Below are positions 1-8,495 of a stretch of 64,000 bases of DNA, one piece after another. The stretch covers positions 310,001 to 374,000 of the forward strand of contig NZ_JBHRXK010000001.1 of assembly GCF_042648505.1 (NCBI RefSeq). The letters are read 5' to 3'. The position numbers and the translations under genes are program-made. The first letter of the stretch is position 1; the number at the start of each line of letters is the position of its first letter. Under the pieces are notes generated by a model that saw nothing but the letters and a program-made list of their open reading frames with translations, made no database searches and was not told the origin of the DNA. Origin of the DNA: Lysobacter_L cavernae. GTDB lineage: Bacteria > Pseudomonadota > Gammaproteobacteria > Xanthomonadales > Xanthomonadaceae.

Positions 1-1
1 C

Positions 2-382
2 CTGAAGGAAATGCTGCTGGCCCTGCACGACGTGCTCAAGCGCGCCGAGCTGTTCACCCAGCACGCGATCAAGCGCGACGCGCTCAGCGTCCGCCAGCGC
101 ATGGGCGAGCTGCTCACGCGCATGGCCGACGGTGCGTTCCACCGCTTTGAATCGCTGTTCACCGCCGAGGAAGGCAAGCTCGGCGTGGTCGTGACCTTCC
201 TCGGCCTGCTCACCCTGGCCAAGGAACAACTGGTCGAGATCGTGCAGGAGCAGCCACAAGGTGAACGTCAGCCGCTGGCTCCGATCTACGTCAAGTCGCT
301 GGCGCTGATGAAGGACGCCGACGAGATCGAGCTGAGCAGCGAGTTCGATGAGCCGGCGGCGAATGATGATTCGCAGAGGTAA
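2..382 (+). CDS. scpA: Segregation and condensation protein A, 3' part
   Basis: C-terminal part of ScpA, the kleisin that bridges SMC heads in the SMC-ScpAB condensin-like complex on the nucleoid. The reading frame is open from the window edge (first full codon at 2), so the start lies outside. The visible 126 residues include a region rich in charged helices (VLKRAELFTQH) and the C-terminal winged-helix domain (VVTFLGLLTLAKEQLVEIVQ) that contacts the SMC head. scpB follows 84 bp downstream on the same strand, the usual pairing. The identification rests on the C-terminal helix pattern plus the scpB neighbour. Confidence 0.88.
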   Translation: MKEMLLALHDVLKRAELFTQHAIKRDALSVRQRMGELLTRMADGAFHRFESLFTAEEGKLGVVVTFLGLLTLAKEQLVEIVQEQPQGERQPLAPIYVKSLALMKDADEIELSSEFDEPAANDDSQR

Positions 383-394
383 GTACACCCGCGC

Positions 395-421
395 CGTCAT
401 TCCCGTCAAGGCGGAATGACG
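395..421. repeat. Short palindromic repeat (GTCATTCC family) between scpA and scpB
   Basis: Two 9-bp arms, CGTCATTCC (395-403) and GGAATGACG (413-421), are perfect inverted copies around a 9-nt centre. The same family recurs at 17639-17724 and, as a partial copy, at 19238-19265. It lies 12 bp after the scpA stop and would form a hairpin in the scpAB transcript. The farthest-upstream possible scpB start (416) falls inside the right arm. Confidence 0.8.
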
Positions 422-466
422 AGCAAAAAGCAACGACCCAAGAGCATCGAAGAGCTCATCCAATTC

Positions 467-1384
467 ATGGACCAACAATTCATCACCCGCATCGTCGAGG
501 CCGCCCTGCTCGCCGCCAACCAGCCGCTGACGCTGGCGCAACTGCACGCGCTGTTCCCCGAGGACCAGCCGGCACCGGCCGACAGCGTCGAGCAGGCGCT
601 GGAGACCCTGCGCGAAGGCTGCAAGGAGCGCGGCGTCGAACTGGTCGAACTGGCCTCCGGCTTCCGCTACCAGGTCCAGGCCGACGTGCATCCCTGGGTC
701 GCGCGGCTGTGGACCGAGCGCCAGACCAAGTACACCCGCGCCACCCTGGAAACGCTGGCGCTGATCGCCTACCGCCAGCCGATCACGCGCGGTGAGATCG
801 AGCAGGTCCGCGGTGTCGCGGTCAACAGCAACATCATCAAGGCACTGGAAGAGCGCGAGTGGATCCGTGTCGTCGGCCACCGCGACGTGCCCGGCAAGCC
901 GGCCCTGTTCGGCACCACCAAGGTGTTCCTCGACTACTTCGGCCTCAAGCGCCTGGACGAGCTGCCGCCGCTGTCGGAGCTCAAGGACATCGGCGAGCTG
1001 GAGCCGCAGTTGCAGTTTGACGGTGCCACGCCGCTTGAAGGCCGCATCGCCGCCGGCGGCATCGCCAGCGGCGCCGACACCGAGGCCTCGAATACGGACG
1101 ATGCCGGTGCCGGTGCCGGTGCCGGTGCCGGTGCCGCCAACGAAGCCGACATCGAGCCCATCGAAGCAACCAACGAAGCCGTCTCTGACGAAGACAGCGA
1201 CGATTACAGTCACATCGAAATCCCCGAATCCGCCCTGCTGGGCGACCCCGATGCCGCGCCGGGCGAGCGCGCGGCGGACGTGAACGATCCCGAGCAAGAC
1301 ACCCACGCCGTCGAGACGACGACCGTTCCGGAAGACACAGACGAGGCCGAACTGGCCGAGTCGGAGCAACAGAAAAATGACTGA
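467..1384 (+). CDS. scpB: Segregation and condensation protein B
   Basis: ScpB, the winged-helix (kite) partner that dimerises on ScpA in the SMC complex. From the ATG at 467 the product is 305 aa and begins MDQQFITRIVEAALLA, as in related ScpB proteins. An in-frame ATG at 416 adds 17 residues but starts inside a palindrome, so I prefer 467. Two winged-helix segments cover about residues 1-160 (KYTRATLETLALIAYRQPITRGEIEQVRG is the characteristic core). The C-terminal 110-120 residues are a low-complexity acidic tail with an Ala-Gly dipeptide run encoded by GCCGGT repeats; ScpB is usually near 190 aa. The 3' end overlaps the rluB start by 8 bp. Confidence 0.92.
   Translation: MDQQFITRIVEAALLAANQPLTLAQLHALFPEDQPAPADSVEQALETLREGCKERGVELVELASGFRYQVQADVHPWVARLWTERQTKYTRATLETLALIAYRQPITRGEIEQVRGVAVNSNIIKALEEREWIRVVGHRDVPGKPALFGTTKVFLDYFGLKRLDELPPLSELKDIGELEPQLQFDGATPLEGRIAAGGIASGADTEASNTDDAGAGAGAGAGAANEADIEPIEATNEAVSDEDSDDYSHIEIPESALLGDPDAAPGERAADVNDPEQDTHAVETTTVPEDTDEAELAESEQQKND
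1103..1135 (+). repeat. GCCGGT hexanucleotide repeat inside scpB
   Basis: Five perfect GCCGGT copies (1103-1132) plus a trailing GCC encode alternating Ala-Gly in the disordered C-terminal tail of ScpB. The unit is a multiple of three, so copy-number changes would alter tail length without breaking the frame. Confidence 0.9.
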
Positions 1385-3035
1385 AGAAAAGAGCCGCAAG
1401 CTCACCCTCAAGCGCGGCGCCGACGCCGTTGCCGAAGCCCCGCGCCTGGAAGAGCGCCTGCACAAGGTCCTCGCGCAGGCCGGCCTCGGCTCGCGCCGCG
1501 CGCTCGAGCAGCGCATCGCCGATGGCCTGGTCAAGGTCAACGGCGAGATCGCGCAGATCGGCATGAGCATCAAGGGCGGCGACAAGATCGAGCTCGACGG
1601 GCGCCAGTTCATCGCCACCGCGCTGACCGAACCGGCGCGCGTGCTGATGTACAACAAACCCGAAGGCGAAGTGACCACGCGCGAAGACCCCGAGGGGCGC
1701 CCGACCATCTTCGAGGCCCTGCCCGCTCTCAAGGGTGCGCGCTGGATCGCGATCGGCCGTCTCGACATCAACACCACCGGCCTGCTGCTGCTGACCACCG
1801 ACGGCGAGCTCGCCAATGCGCTGATGCATCCGTCGTTCGAGGTCGAGCGCGAGTACGTCTGCCGCGTGCGTGCACCGGAAGGCCAGGAGAACGTCGCCGA
1901 CAACATCGTCGACCGCCTCGCCCGCGGCGTCGCCCTCGAGGACGGCCCAGCCAAGTTCGACGAGATCGAGCGCATCGGCGGCAGCGACTCGCACGACTGG
2001 TTCCGCGTCGTGGTGAAGGAAGGCCGCAACCGCGAAGTGCGCCGCCTGTGGGAGTCGCAGGGCTGCCAGGTCAGCCGCCTCAAGCGCGTCCGCTACGGCA
2101 CCGTCGCGCTGCCGCGCGAGCTGCTGCGCGGCCAGTCGCAGGAACTGGTCTCGGACAAGGTCGAAGCGTTGCGCACCGATCTGGGTCTGGAGGACGGCAC
2201 GCCGTCGGCACTGACGCTGCAGCCGGTGATCGGCCAGCGCAAGGCGGCCAAGGCCACCTTGCACTTCGGCAACGGCGAGCGCACGCACGGTTACGTCGGC
2301 GGCCACAACACTGCCGACGAAGGCCGCGAACTGCGCCGCTTCGACCATGTGCGCGAAGACCGTGGCGGCCGCGGCCGTGGCGGTCCGCGCAAGCACGGCG
2401 GCCTCACCGTCAGCGGCGAAGCCGCGGCCAAGCAGTCGCACAAGCCGTTCAAGCAGCGCAAGGACAAGGGCCCGAAGCCCCTGCCCGAGGGCAACCCGGC
2501 CGCGTTCCGCACCTGGTACGTGCCCGAAGGCGTCGACACCGGCCCCAGCGGCCACCGCAATCCCGATGGTGCACGCGGTCTGCGCAAGCCCTACGGCAAC
2601 AAGCCCGGTGGCGGCGCTGGACGCCCCGGTGGTGCCGGCAGCCGTCCGGGTGGCGGTGGCCATGGCGAGCGTGGCCCACGCCGTGAAGGCGGTTTCGGCG
2701 GCGAACGCACCGGCGGCAGCCCGTATGGCGAGCGCAGCGGTGGTGGTGGTGAGCGCCGCGGCCCCGGCGGCGGCCAGGGTCAGGGCCAGCGCAGCCCGCG
2801 TCCGTACGGCCATCCTGGCAATGCACCGAGCTTCCCCTCCGACCACGCCAATCCGGGCGGTTTCAATCCTTACGGCGACAAGCCGCGTGGCCCGCGTCCG
2901 GGCGGCAAGCCCGGCGGGCGTCCCGCCGGTGGTCCGCGCCCCGGCGGTGCTCGTCCGGGCGGCGCCCCCCGTCCGGGCGGTCCGCGTGGCGGTGGCCGTC
3001 CCGGCGGCGGCCGGGGTCCGCGCGGCGCGGCGTGA
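1377..3035 (+). CDS. rluB: 23S rRNA pseudouridine(2605) synthase RluB with long Gly/Arg/Pro tail
   Basis: RsuA/RluB-family pseudouridine synthase modifying 23S rRNA. An S4 RNA-binding domain covers about residues 24-75 (LHKVLAQAGLGSRRALE), followed by the catalytic domain with KPEG (94-97) and the GRLD motif whose Asp130 is the expected nucleophile. The enzyme core ends near residue 265. About 285 further residues form a low-complexity tail rich in Gly, Arg, Pro and Lys with many PGG, RGG and RPGG steps, far longer than in the E. coli enzyme. The gene overlaps scpB by 8 bp, a common scpA-scpB-rluB order, and ends before a strong terminator. Confidence 0.93.
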   Translation: MTEEKSRKLTLKRGADAVAEAPRLEERLHKVLAQAGLGSRRALEQRIADGLVKVNGEIAQIGMSIKGGDKIELDGRQFIATALTEPARVLMYNKPEGEVTTREDPEGRPTIFEALPALKGARWIAIGRLDINTTGLLLLTTDGELANALMHPSFEVEREYVCRVRAPEGQENVADNIVDRLARGVALEDGPAKFDEIERIGGSDSHDWFRVVVKEGRNREVRRLWESQGCQVSRLKRVRYGTVALPRELLRGQSQELVSDKVEALRTDLGLEDGTPSALTLQPVIGQRKAAKATLHFGNGERTHGYVGGHNTADEGRELRRFDHVREDRGGRGRGGPRKHGGLTVSGEAAAKQSHKPFKQRKDKGPKPLPEGNPAAFRTWYVPEGVDTGPSGHRNPDGARGLRKPYGNKPGGGAGRPGGAGSRPGGGGHGERGPRREGGFGGERTGGSPYGERSGGGGERRGPGGGQGQGQRSPRPYGHPGNAPSFPSDHANPGGFNPYGDKPRGPRPGGKPGGRPAGGPRPGGARPGGAPRPGGPRGGGRPGGGRGPRGAA

Positions 3036-3055
3036 TCCGACGTAACAGGCAACAC

Positions 3056-3087
3056 CACAAAGGGCGCTTCGGCGCCCTTTGTGTTTT
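3056..3087 (+). terminator. Rho-independent terminator after rluB
   Basis: A perfect 12-bp stem (CACAAAGGGCGC / GCGCCCTTTGTG) closes a TTCG tetraloop and is followed by TTTT. It starts 21 bp after the rluB stop and ends the scpA-scpB-rluB transcript. The A-rich left side could also stop the convergent slipin transcript. Confidence 0.93.
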
Positions 3088-3120
3088 CGTTGCACCTGAT
3101 GTGGGTGCGGCGATGTCGGG

Positions 3121-3888
3121 TTACCCGCTACCCGGCTTCTCAGCCTTGGACCGCATCATCGACTCGATCAGGTCGATCGGCAGCGGGAAGACAATCGTCG
3201 AGCTCTTCTCCCCGGCGATTTCGGTCAGCGTCTGCAGGTAACGCAGTTGGATCGCACGCGGGTCGCCGCCGAGCAGTTTGGCGGCCTCGACCAGCCTCGA
3301 AGCGGCCTGCTGTTCGCCTTCGGCATGGATCACCTTGGCGCGGCGCACGCGCTCGGCCTCGGCCTGCTTGGCGATGGCGCGGACCATGGTCTCGTTGAGA
3401 TCGACGCGCTTGATCTCGACATTGGCGACCTTGATGCCCCAGGCGTCGGTCTGCGCGTCGAGGATGGCGCGGATGTCCTTGTTGAGCCGTTCGCGCTCGG
3501 CCAGCATCTCGTCGAGGTCGTGCTGGCCCAGCACCGAGCGCAGCGTGGTCTGGGCGAGCTGGCTGGTCGCCTCGTAGAAGTGCTCAACGTTGATGATCGC
3601 CTTCTGCGGGTCGATCACGCGGAAGTACACCACCGCGTTGACCTGCACCGACACGTTGTCGCGCGAGATCACGTCCTGCGGCGGCACGTCCATCACCACC
3701 GTGCGCAAGTCCACGCGCACCATCTGCTGCACGATCGGGATCAGCAGGATCAAGCCCGGCCCTTTCACTTTCCAGAAGCGACCGAGCTGGAACACGACGC
3801 CGCGTTCGTATTCACGCAGCACCTTGATCGCGGTGATCAGCAGCAGCGCCACCAGCACGATCAACGGGAAATACAGGGGCAGGTACAT
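3121..3888 (-). CDS. Slipin (stomatin/prohibitin-like) membrane protein
   Basis: Stomatin-like SPFH-domain protein of 255 aa. An N-terminal membrane segment (about residues 5-23) precedes the band-7 domain (YERGVVFQLGRF through DLNETMVRAIAKQAEAER) and a helical C-terminal oligomerisation region. Slipins form membrane-associated oligomers and are commonly encoded beside NfeD proteases; the archaeal 1510-N protease cleaves its slipin partner. The nfeD gene lies 27 bp upstream on the same strand, so the two probably form an operon. The ATG at 3888 leaves the membrane segment right at the N-terminus, as is typical. Confidence 0.9.
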   Translation of the reverse strand: MYLPLYFPLIVLVALLLITAIKVLREYERGVVFQLGRFWKVKGPGLILLIPIVQQMVRVDLRTVVMDVPPQDVISRDNVSVQVNAVVYFRVIDPQKAIINVEHFYEATSQLAQTTLRSVLGQHDLDEMLAERERLNKDIRAILDAQTDAWGIKVANVEIKRVDLNETMVRAIAKQAEAERVRRAKVIHAEGEQQAASRLVEAAKLLGGDPRAIQLRYLQTLTEIAGEKSSTIVFPLPIDLIESMMRSKAEKPGSG

Positions 3889-3915
3889 GATTGGACTCCT
3901 TCAGGTCAGATGACC

Positions 3916-5319
3916 TCATTCGCCGACCGGCGCAACACGCAGGACCAGGCCGTCCATCGCCAGCACGCGTACCGCCTGGCCACTGCGCACCGGCACGCTC
4001 GACTCGGCTTGCCACACTTCGCCGCGGATGCGCACCTGGCCGCGACCGTGAAAATCGTGCAGTGCCACCGCCAGACTGCCGACCAGTTCCTCGATGCCGG
4101 TGACCACCGGTTGACGCCGCGCCCGCGCCGCCAGCCACAGCATGGCCATGAACGCCAGCGCGCTGGCCGTGCCGATGCCGGCGATCAGCCGCCCCGGCAC
4201 GCCGAAACCGGGGATGTCGGTGTCGAACAGGATCAGCGAGCCGGCCACCAGCGCGACCACGCCGCCAATGCCGAGCGCGCCGAAACTGGGCATCGCGAAT
4301 TCGACCGCGATCAGCACCACCCCCAGCGCGATCAAGGCCACGCCGGCGTAATTGACCGGCAACACCTGTAACCCATACGCCGCCAGCAACAAGCAGATGA
4401 TGCCGACCATGCCCGGCACCACCGCACCTGGGCTGTAGCCCTCGAAAACCAGTCCGTACAGCCCGACCAGCAGCAACAGGTAAGCCACCGTGGGCTCGGT
4501 GATGACCGCCAGCAGGCGCGCGCGCCAATCCGGCTCCAGCTTTGTCACCGGTTGGCCAGCCAATGCGAGCGTGACATCGCGGTGCCCCAACCGGATCGTG
4601 CGGCCATCGGCCTGGCGCAGCACGGCTTCGATGTCCTCGGCGACGAACTCGATCACCCGTTGTGACAGCGCCTGGCTTGCCGTGAGCGTGGCGGCCTCGC
4701 GCACCGCGGCCTCGGCGAAATCGGCGTTGCGATGGCGCAACTCGGCGAGGCTGCGCAGGTAGCCGACCGCATCGTTGACGGCCTTGCGCGACATGGCGTC
4801 ACCGGCATCACGGCGCGCCGGGGCGGGTTTTGCCTTCGGCTCCGGCTGGGGTGTGGCGTCGTCGGGAGGCTCCTCCGCCGGCGCAGGCATCGGCTGCGGC
4901 CCGCCCATCGCGACCGGCGTGGCGGCGCCGAGTGAAGTCGCCGGCGCCATCGCCGCCAGGTGACAGGCGTACAGGATGTAAGTACCGGCGCTGGCGGCGC
5001 GCGCGCCCTCCGGCGCGACCCAGCCGATCACCGGCACCTCGGAGGCCAGAATGGCCTGGTTGATGTCGCGGGTCGCGGCATCGAGCCCGCCCGGCGTGTC
5101 GATGCGCAGCACCAGCGCACGGGCTCCGTCGGTGCCGGCACGTCGGAGGCCACGCACCAGGTGGTCGCGCGTCGCCGGGCCGATGCCGCCCTTGATGTCG
5201 AGCAACAACACGCCGCCGGGCTTCACCGTTTCGGGCGACGGCGGCTGGGGCACGGCGACCAGCACCGGTGCAAACACCAGTGCCAAGGCCAGGCACCCTA
5301 TTCGGCCGATCGCTCTCAT
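3916..5319 (-). CDS. NfeD-family membrane serine protease (long form)
   Basis: Long NfeD (467 aa). Signal sequence at residues 1-23, then a ClpP-like protease domain with DTPGG (74-78), probable catalytic Ser110 in ARAASAGTY, and probable catalytic Lys179 in SRKAVNDA. Four or five transmembrane helices follow (about 265-400), and a C-terminal OB-fold domain ends the protein (LVGSLAVALHDF to the end). Catalytic residues are assigned by analogy with the Ser-Lys dyad of archaeal 1510-N. A Pro/Ala/Glu-rich stretch (about 141-170) sits between Ser and Lys. It probably acts with the downstream slipin in membrane protein quality control. Confidence 0.9.
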   Translation of the reverse strand: MRAIGRIGCLALALVFAPVLVAVPQPPSPETVKPGGVLLLDIKGGIGPATRDHLVRGLRRAGTDGARALVLRIDTPGGLDAATRDINQAILASEVPVIGWVAPEGARAASAGTYILYACHLAAMAPATSLGAATPVAMGGPQPMPAPAEEPPDDATPQPEPKAKPAPARRDAGDAMSRKAVNDAVGYLRSLAELRHRNADFAEAAVREAATLTASQALSQRVIEFVAEDIEAVLRQADGRTIRLGHRDVTLALAGQPVTKLEPDWRARLLAVITEPTVAYLLLLVGLYGLVFEGYSPGAVVPGMVGIICLLLAAYGLQVLPVNYAGVALIALGVVLIAVEFAMPSFGALGIGGVVALVAGSLILFDTDIPGFGVPGRLIAGIGTASALAFMAMLWLAARARRQPVVTGIEELVGSLAVALHDFHGRGQVRIRGEVWQAESSVPVRSGQAVRVLAMDGLVLRVAPVGE

Positions 5320-5460
5320 GGCGGCACCAGCGGCCGCGGCAAAGCGGACCGCCGACAGCAGCAGTTAACACCCAGGCCCGTTAAGGAAACGGCAGTGCGG
5401 GCAAACCCCTCGAAAGACTCGAGTCATCGCCACGCGCGGCCGTCTTCAACGTCTGCGCGC

Positions 5461-7707
5461 CTAGCGCAGCAGGTTCGGCTGCGCGTCGTACCACTGCTGG
5501 GCGTGAACCAGATGGAAATCGCGCTGGCCGTTGTTCACCTGCACAGCACAGCTCAGCACGCCCCAGTGCGCGTACAGGCTGCCGACACGGCTCTGGCCGT
5601 GCAGCTTCAGCCGCGCCTTCAGGTCGTAGCGCTGGTTCTTGGCCTCCATGCGGTCGAGTACCAGCGTGTCGCCCTGCCATTGCACGTTGCCACTGACCTG
5701 GGCCTGGCCGGCATCGACCAGCTTGTAGATCCACTTCGGGTATTCGCGCTGGCGCGAGAACAGCGACAGCAAAAAGCCGACATCCTTCATGCTGATGTGG
5801 GCGCTGCCGTTGACGCTCATCGGCTTGTCCCAGTCCATGCGCGCGCGATCAAGGTTGATCCGTGCCCACCAGCCGCTGCGCGACTCGCCACCGGCCTCGG
5901 TGAAGCTGACGTTCTTGAGATCGACGCTGCTGCCGTCGATGTTGAAATTGTGGCCGTCGAGATTGGCGCGACGCAGTTGCGTGTTGACGTCGATGTCGCC
6001 GCGCAGGGCCATCCCCGCCGCATGCAACTGCGTGGCCCGGCCGTTGACGCGCAGCCAGCCGTGACCGATGTCGCCGGCGCCGTCGAGGGTGAGATCGCCA
6101 CTGAGCAGACCGGAGCCGCCGTCGAAACGCAGATGCGTCTTGGGCAGGTAGTGGTTGTAGACACGCAGGTCGGGGACGTGCGCATCGTTGAAGGTCAGAT
6201 GCGCCCGCAGCGACTGGCGCGCCTGCTTGAGGGCACCGGGCTGGCGGAGCTTGCCCTGGGCGAAGCCACTGAGGGTTTCCAGGCTCAGCCGCAGGTTCTG
6301 CCCTTCGACATAAGGCCGGCTGCGCGCGGTATCGGCGGCGATGTTGAAACGCTCCATCACCAGATCGAGCTTGGGCAGCAGTTCGCCGTTCGGCCCGGCA
6401 TCGAGACGGCCATCGGCGCGCGCCTGGCCCTGGATGCGGTTGCCCATCACGTCGGCGATCGCGGTCACTTCCGGTACACCGACGCGGCTGCCGGCGGCGA
6501 TCTTGCCGTCGCGCACCTGCACATCGGCATCGACACTGCCGGCCCCGTCCAGGGACAGCCACGGCGCATTGGTGAAGAAGTTGCCCAGCCAGCGCAGCGA
6601 GGCGAACTGCCACTTGCCGACCACATGCCCCGAGGTGCGTGGCAGCAGGGTCTTGAAGTCGTGCAGCGGCACCTCGTTGCCGCGAACGCGCAGGTCGGCA
6701 TCGAGTGCGAGCATGCCGCCCTGCTGCGGCGGCACCTTGGCCTTCAACACCACGTCCTGGCCGACGTCGAGATTGACGTCGAGCGAATCTGCGCGTGCGC
6801 TTCCGGTGCTGTCGGTGCCGGTCACCGGCATGTGCCAGCGCAACTGGCTGCCGGGCTTGAGTACCCCGCGTGCGAACGTCAGCTGCGCGTGCGCGCTGCC
6901 CTGCCCGGGCACGGTCTTGAGGGCGATCTTGCCGTTTGGGTCGACATTGACCTGCAGCGCCGCCGTGCTGCCATCGAGCGTGAGCTGCGCATCGGTCATC
7001 AGCAGCTTGCGGATGCCGGAGGCCTGCGCGCGCGTATGCCGGGCGATCGTGAAGCGTGCATCGATGCCGGCATCGCGCAACAGCTCGTCGCCATCAAGGC
7101 TCAGACGGGCCTTGTCGAAATGCGCCTTCGAGGGCATCAGCTCGAGCGCACCGCCGCGCAACTGCTTGTAGAAACCGACCTGCGCGCTGCCGGTACCCTC
7201 CAGGGTCAACCCGGCGAAACGGCCGTGGCGGATGCTGTCGGTGGCGATGCGGTCGAACTGCAGCACCCAGCCACCCGGCCGGACCGGCGGCGGCGGCTTG
7301 CGCGCGCCGGTCATGTCGACCTCGCCGGCGACCTCGCTCACCCACACTTCCGGTACCCGCACCGTCTTGCGCAGCAACGGCAGGATCGCGACGCGGCCGC
7401 TGGCCTTGGCCGCCTGCACCGCCCACAACGTGCGGCCGGCGTGGCCTTTCATCTTCACGTCCCAGACCGCGACGCGGCCGGGCCACCAGGTCACGCCCGG
7501 CCCCCACTCGATCTGGAATTTGTCCGGCTTGCGATTGGCCGCCCACGGCCCGAGCGGCGTGTTGAGAAACACGTTGCCCAGCAGCAGGTAAGCGGCATAG
7601 ACGATCAGCAGCGCGAGCGCGACCCGCTTCAGCCATGGCCGCAGCCCTGACGGAATCCGGTTCCACAACGGCTGCAGGTTCTGGCGTAGCGCGGATGGGC
7701 TATTCAT
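5461..7707 (-). CDS. AsmA-like envelope protein (large, single N-terminal membrane anchor)
   Basis: A 748-aa protein with one N-terminal membrane segment (about residues 28-47, LKRVALALLIVYAAYLLLGN) and a long periplasmic body of short beta-rich repeats (for example LSLDGDEL, LTLDGAGDIG, IDGSSVDLKNV). This matches the AsmA/TamB/YhdP style of beta-groove proteins, some of which carry phospholipids between membranes. No catalytic motif is visible. I cannot assign it to a named member. The 141-bp gap to nfeD shows no clear signal, so whether it shares that transcript is unclear. Confidence 0.6.
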   Translation of the reverse strand: MNSPSALRQNLQPLWNRIPSGLRPWLKRVALALLIVYAAYLLLGNVFLNTPLGPWAANRKPDKFQIEWGPGVTWWPGRVAVWDVKMKGHAGRTLWAVQAAKASGRVAILPLLRKTVRVPEVWVSEVAGEVDMTGARKPPPPVRPGGWVLQFDRIATDSIRHGRFAGLTLEGTGSAQVGFYKQLRGGALELMPSKAHFDKARLSLDGDELLRDAGIDARFTIARHTRAQASGIRKLLMTDAQLTLDGSTAALQVNVDPNGKIALKTVPGQGSAHAQLTFARGVLKPGSQLRWHMPVTGTDSTGSARADSLDVNLDVGQDVVLKAKVPPQQGGMLALDADLRVRGNEVPLHDFKTLLPRTSGHVVGKWQFASLRWLGNFFTNAPWLSLDGAGSVDADVQVRDGKIAAGSRVGVPEVTAIADVMGNRIQGQARADGRLDAGPNGELLPKLDLVMERFNIAADTARSRPYVEGQNLRLSLETLSGFAQGKLRQPGALKQARQSLRAHLTFNDAHVPDLRVYNHYLPKTHLRFDGGSGLLSGDLTLDGAGDIGHGWLRVNGRATQLHAAGMALRGDIDVNTQLRRANLDGHNFNIDGSSVDLKNVSFTEAGGESRSGWWARINLDRARMDWDKPMSVNGSAHISMKDVGFLLSLFSRQREYPKWIYKLVDAGQAQVSGNVQWQGDTLVLDRMEAKNQRYDLKARLKLHGQSRVGSLYAHWGVLSCAVQVNNGQRDFHLVHAQQWYDAQPNLLR

Positions 7708-7799
7708 GTCCGCAGCATAGCCATGAAATCGCTACGGATTAAAGCTCCCCGCGGACGCGGGCAGACCCTCAGCCCGCCCGGGTCGGAGGCGCGCCGCAT

Positions 7800-8264
7800 T
7801 CAATGCCGCGTCAGGTCACCGACGCACGGATGCACCAGACGCTCAAAATCGCGCCAGCCCATCCGCATCAATTCGCGGTGGCTGCCGGCGTTGAAGGCGA
7901 TCTGCTCGTCCGCGGCCAGGCTGTCGGCGGCGTACACGTCCATGCCGTACAGGTTGCCGAACGGCGGCATCGCGCCGACCTCGCATTCCGGGAAGCGGTC
8001 CTTGAATTCGGACTCGCTGGCCAGTGCGACATCGCGTGCGCCGGTGATCTCGCGCAGATGCGCCAGATCCAGCCATTCATTGGCCGGCACCACCGCCATC
8101 GCCAGCTTGCCATCGAGCTTGACCATCACGGTCTTGGCCATTTCCTTGCCGCTGATGTTGGCGCTGGCCGCGGTGGCCTGGGCGGTGAACGCATGCGGGT
8201 GCGTCATCGTGTTGAAGGCGACCTGGTTGGACTGCAGGAACTGTTCGAGTCTGGGTAGCGACAT
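7800..8264 (-). CDS. YbaK/aminoacyl-tRNA deacylase-family protein
   Basis: A 154-aa YbaK/prolyl-tRNA-synthetase-associated (INS) domain protein. Such proteins hydrolyse mischarged aminoacyl-tRNAs in trans. Family hallmarks are an N-terminal helix (LEQFLQSNQVAFNTMTHP), the Lys-containing strand AKTVMVKLDG, and the conserved loop GAMPPFGNLYGMDVY. The start at 8264 is preceded by AGAGGAG at a good distance. It is closer to the small stand-alone YeaK/EbsC-like forms; the substrate cannot be told from sequence. Confidence 0.82.
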   Translation of the reverse strand: MSLPRLEQFLQSNQVAFNTMTHPHAFTAQATAASANISGKEMAKTVMVKLDGKLAMAVVPANEWLDLAHLREITGARDVALASESEFKDRFPECEVGAMPPFGNLYGMDVYAADSLAADEQIAFNAGSHRELMRMGWRDFERLVHPCVGDLTRH

Positions 8265-8495
8265 GACCTGGCTCCTCTGCGATGGAGCCGGCGCGGTGAA
8301 TGTCCGGGATTGGCGGGCGCTGCGCGCCGGCGTCCGTGTCGATCGGCCGTGCGGGACTGCACGGCGGGTCCAGTGTAATCGCGCTGGCCGCAGCGGGTGC
8401 GGCCGCGTGTCGGCACATTCATGCACTGCAAGCAACGCCGCTGCATGCAGGGGCGACACGGGCCGCCCCTGTTGCAGCCCATCAGCGGCGGCTGA

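Noticed and set aside
981..3095. Very long minus-strand open frame opposite rluB and scpB
   Set aside because: It is an antisense shadow caused by GC-rich codons; its product is Ala/Arg low complexity, while rluB on the plus strand has clear motifs.
4960..7650. Long plus-strand open frame opposite nfeD and the AsmA-like gene
   Set aside because: No family motifs. The minus strand has a signal-peptide protease domain and a membrane-anchored beta-rich protein.
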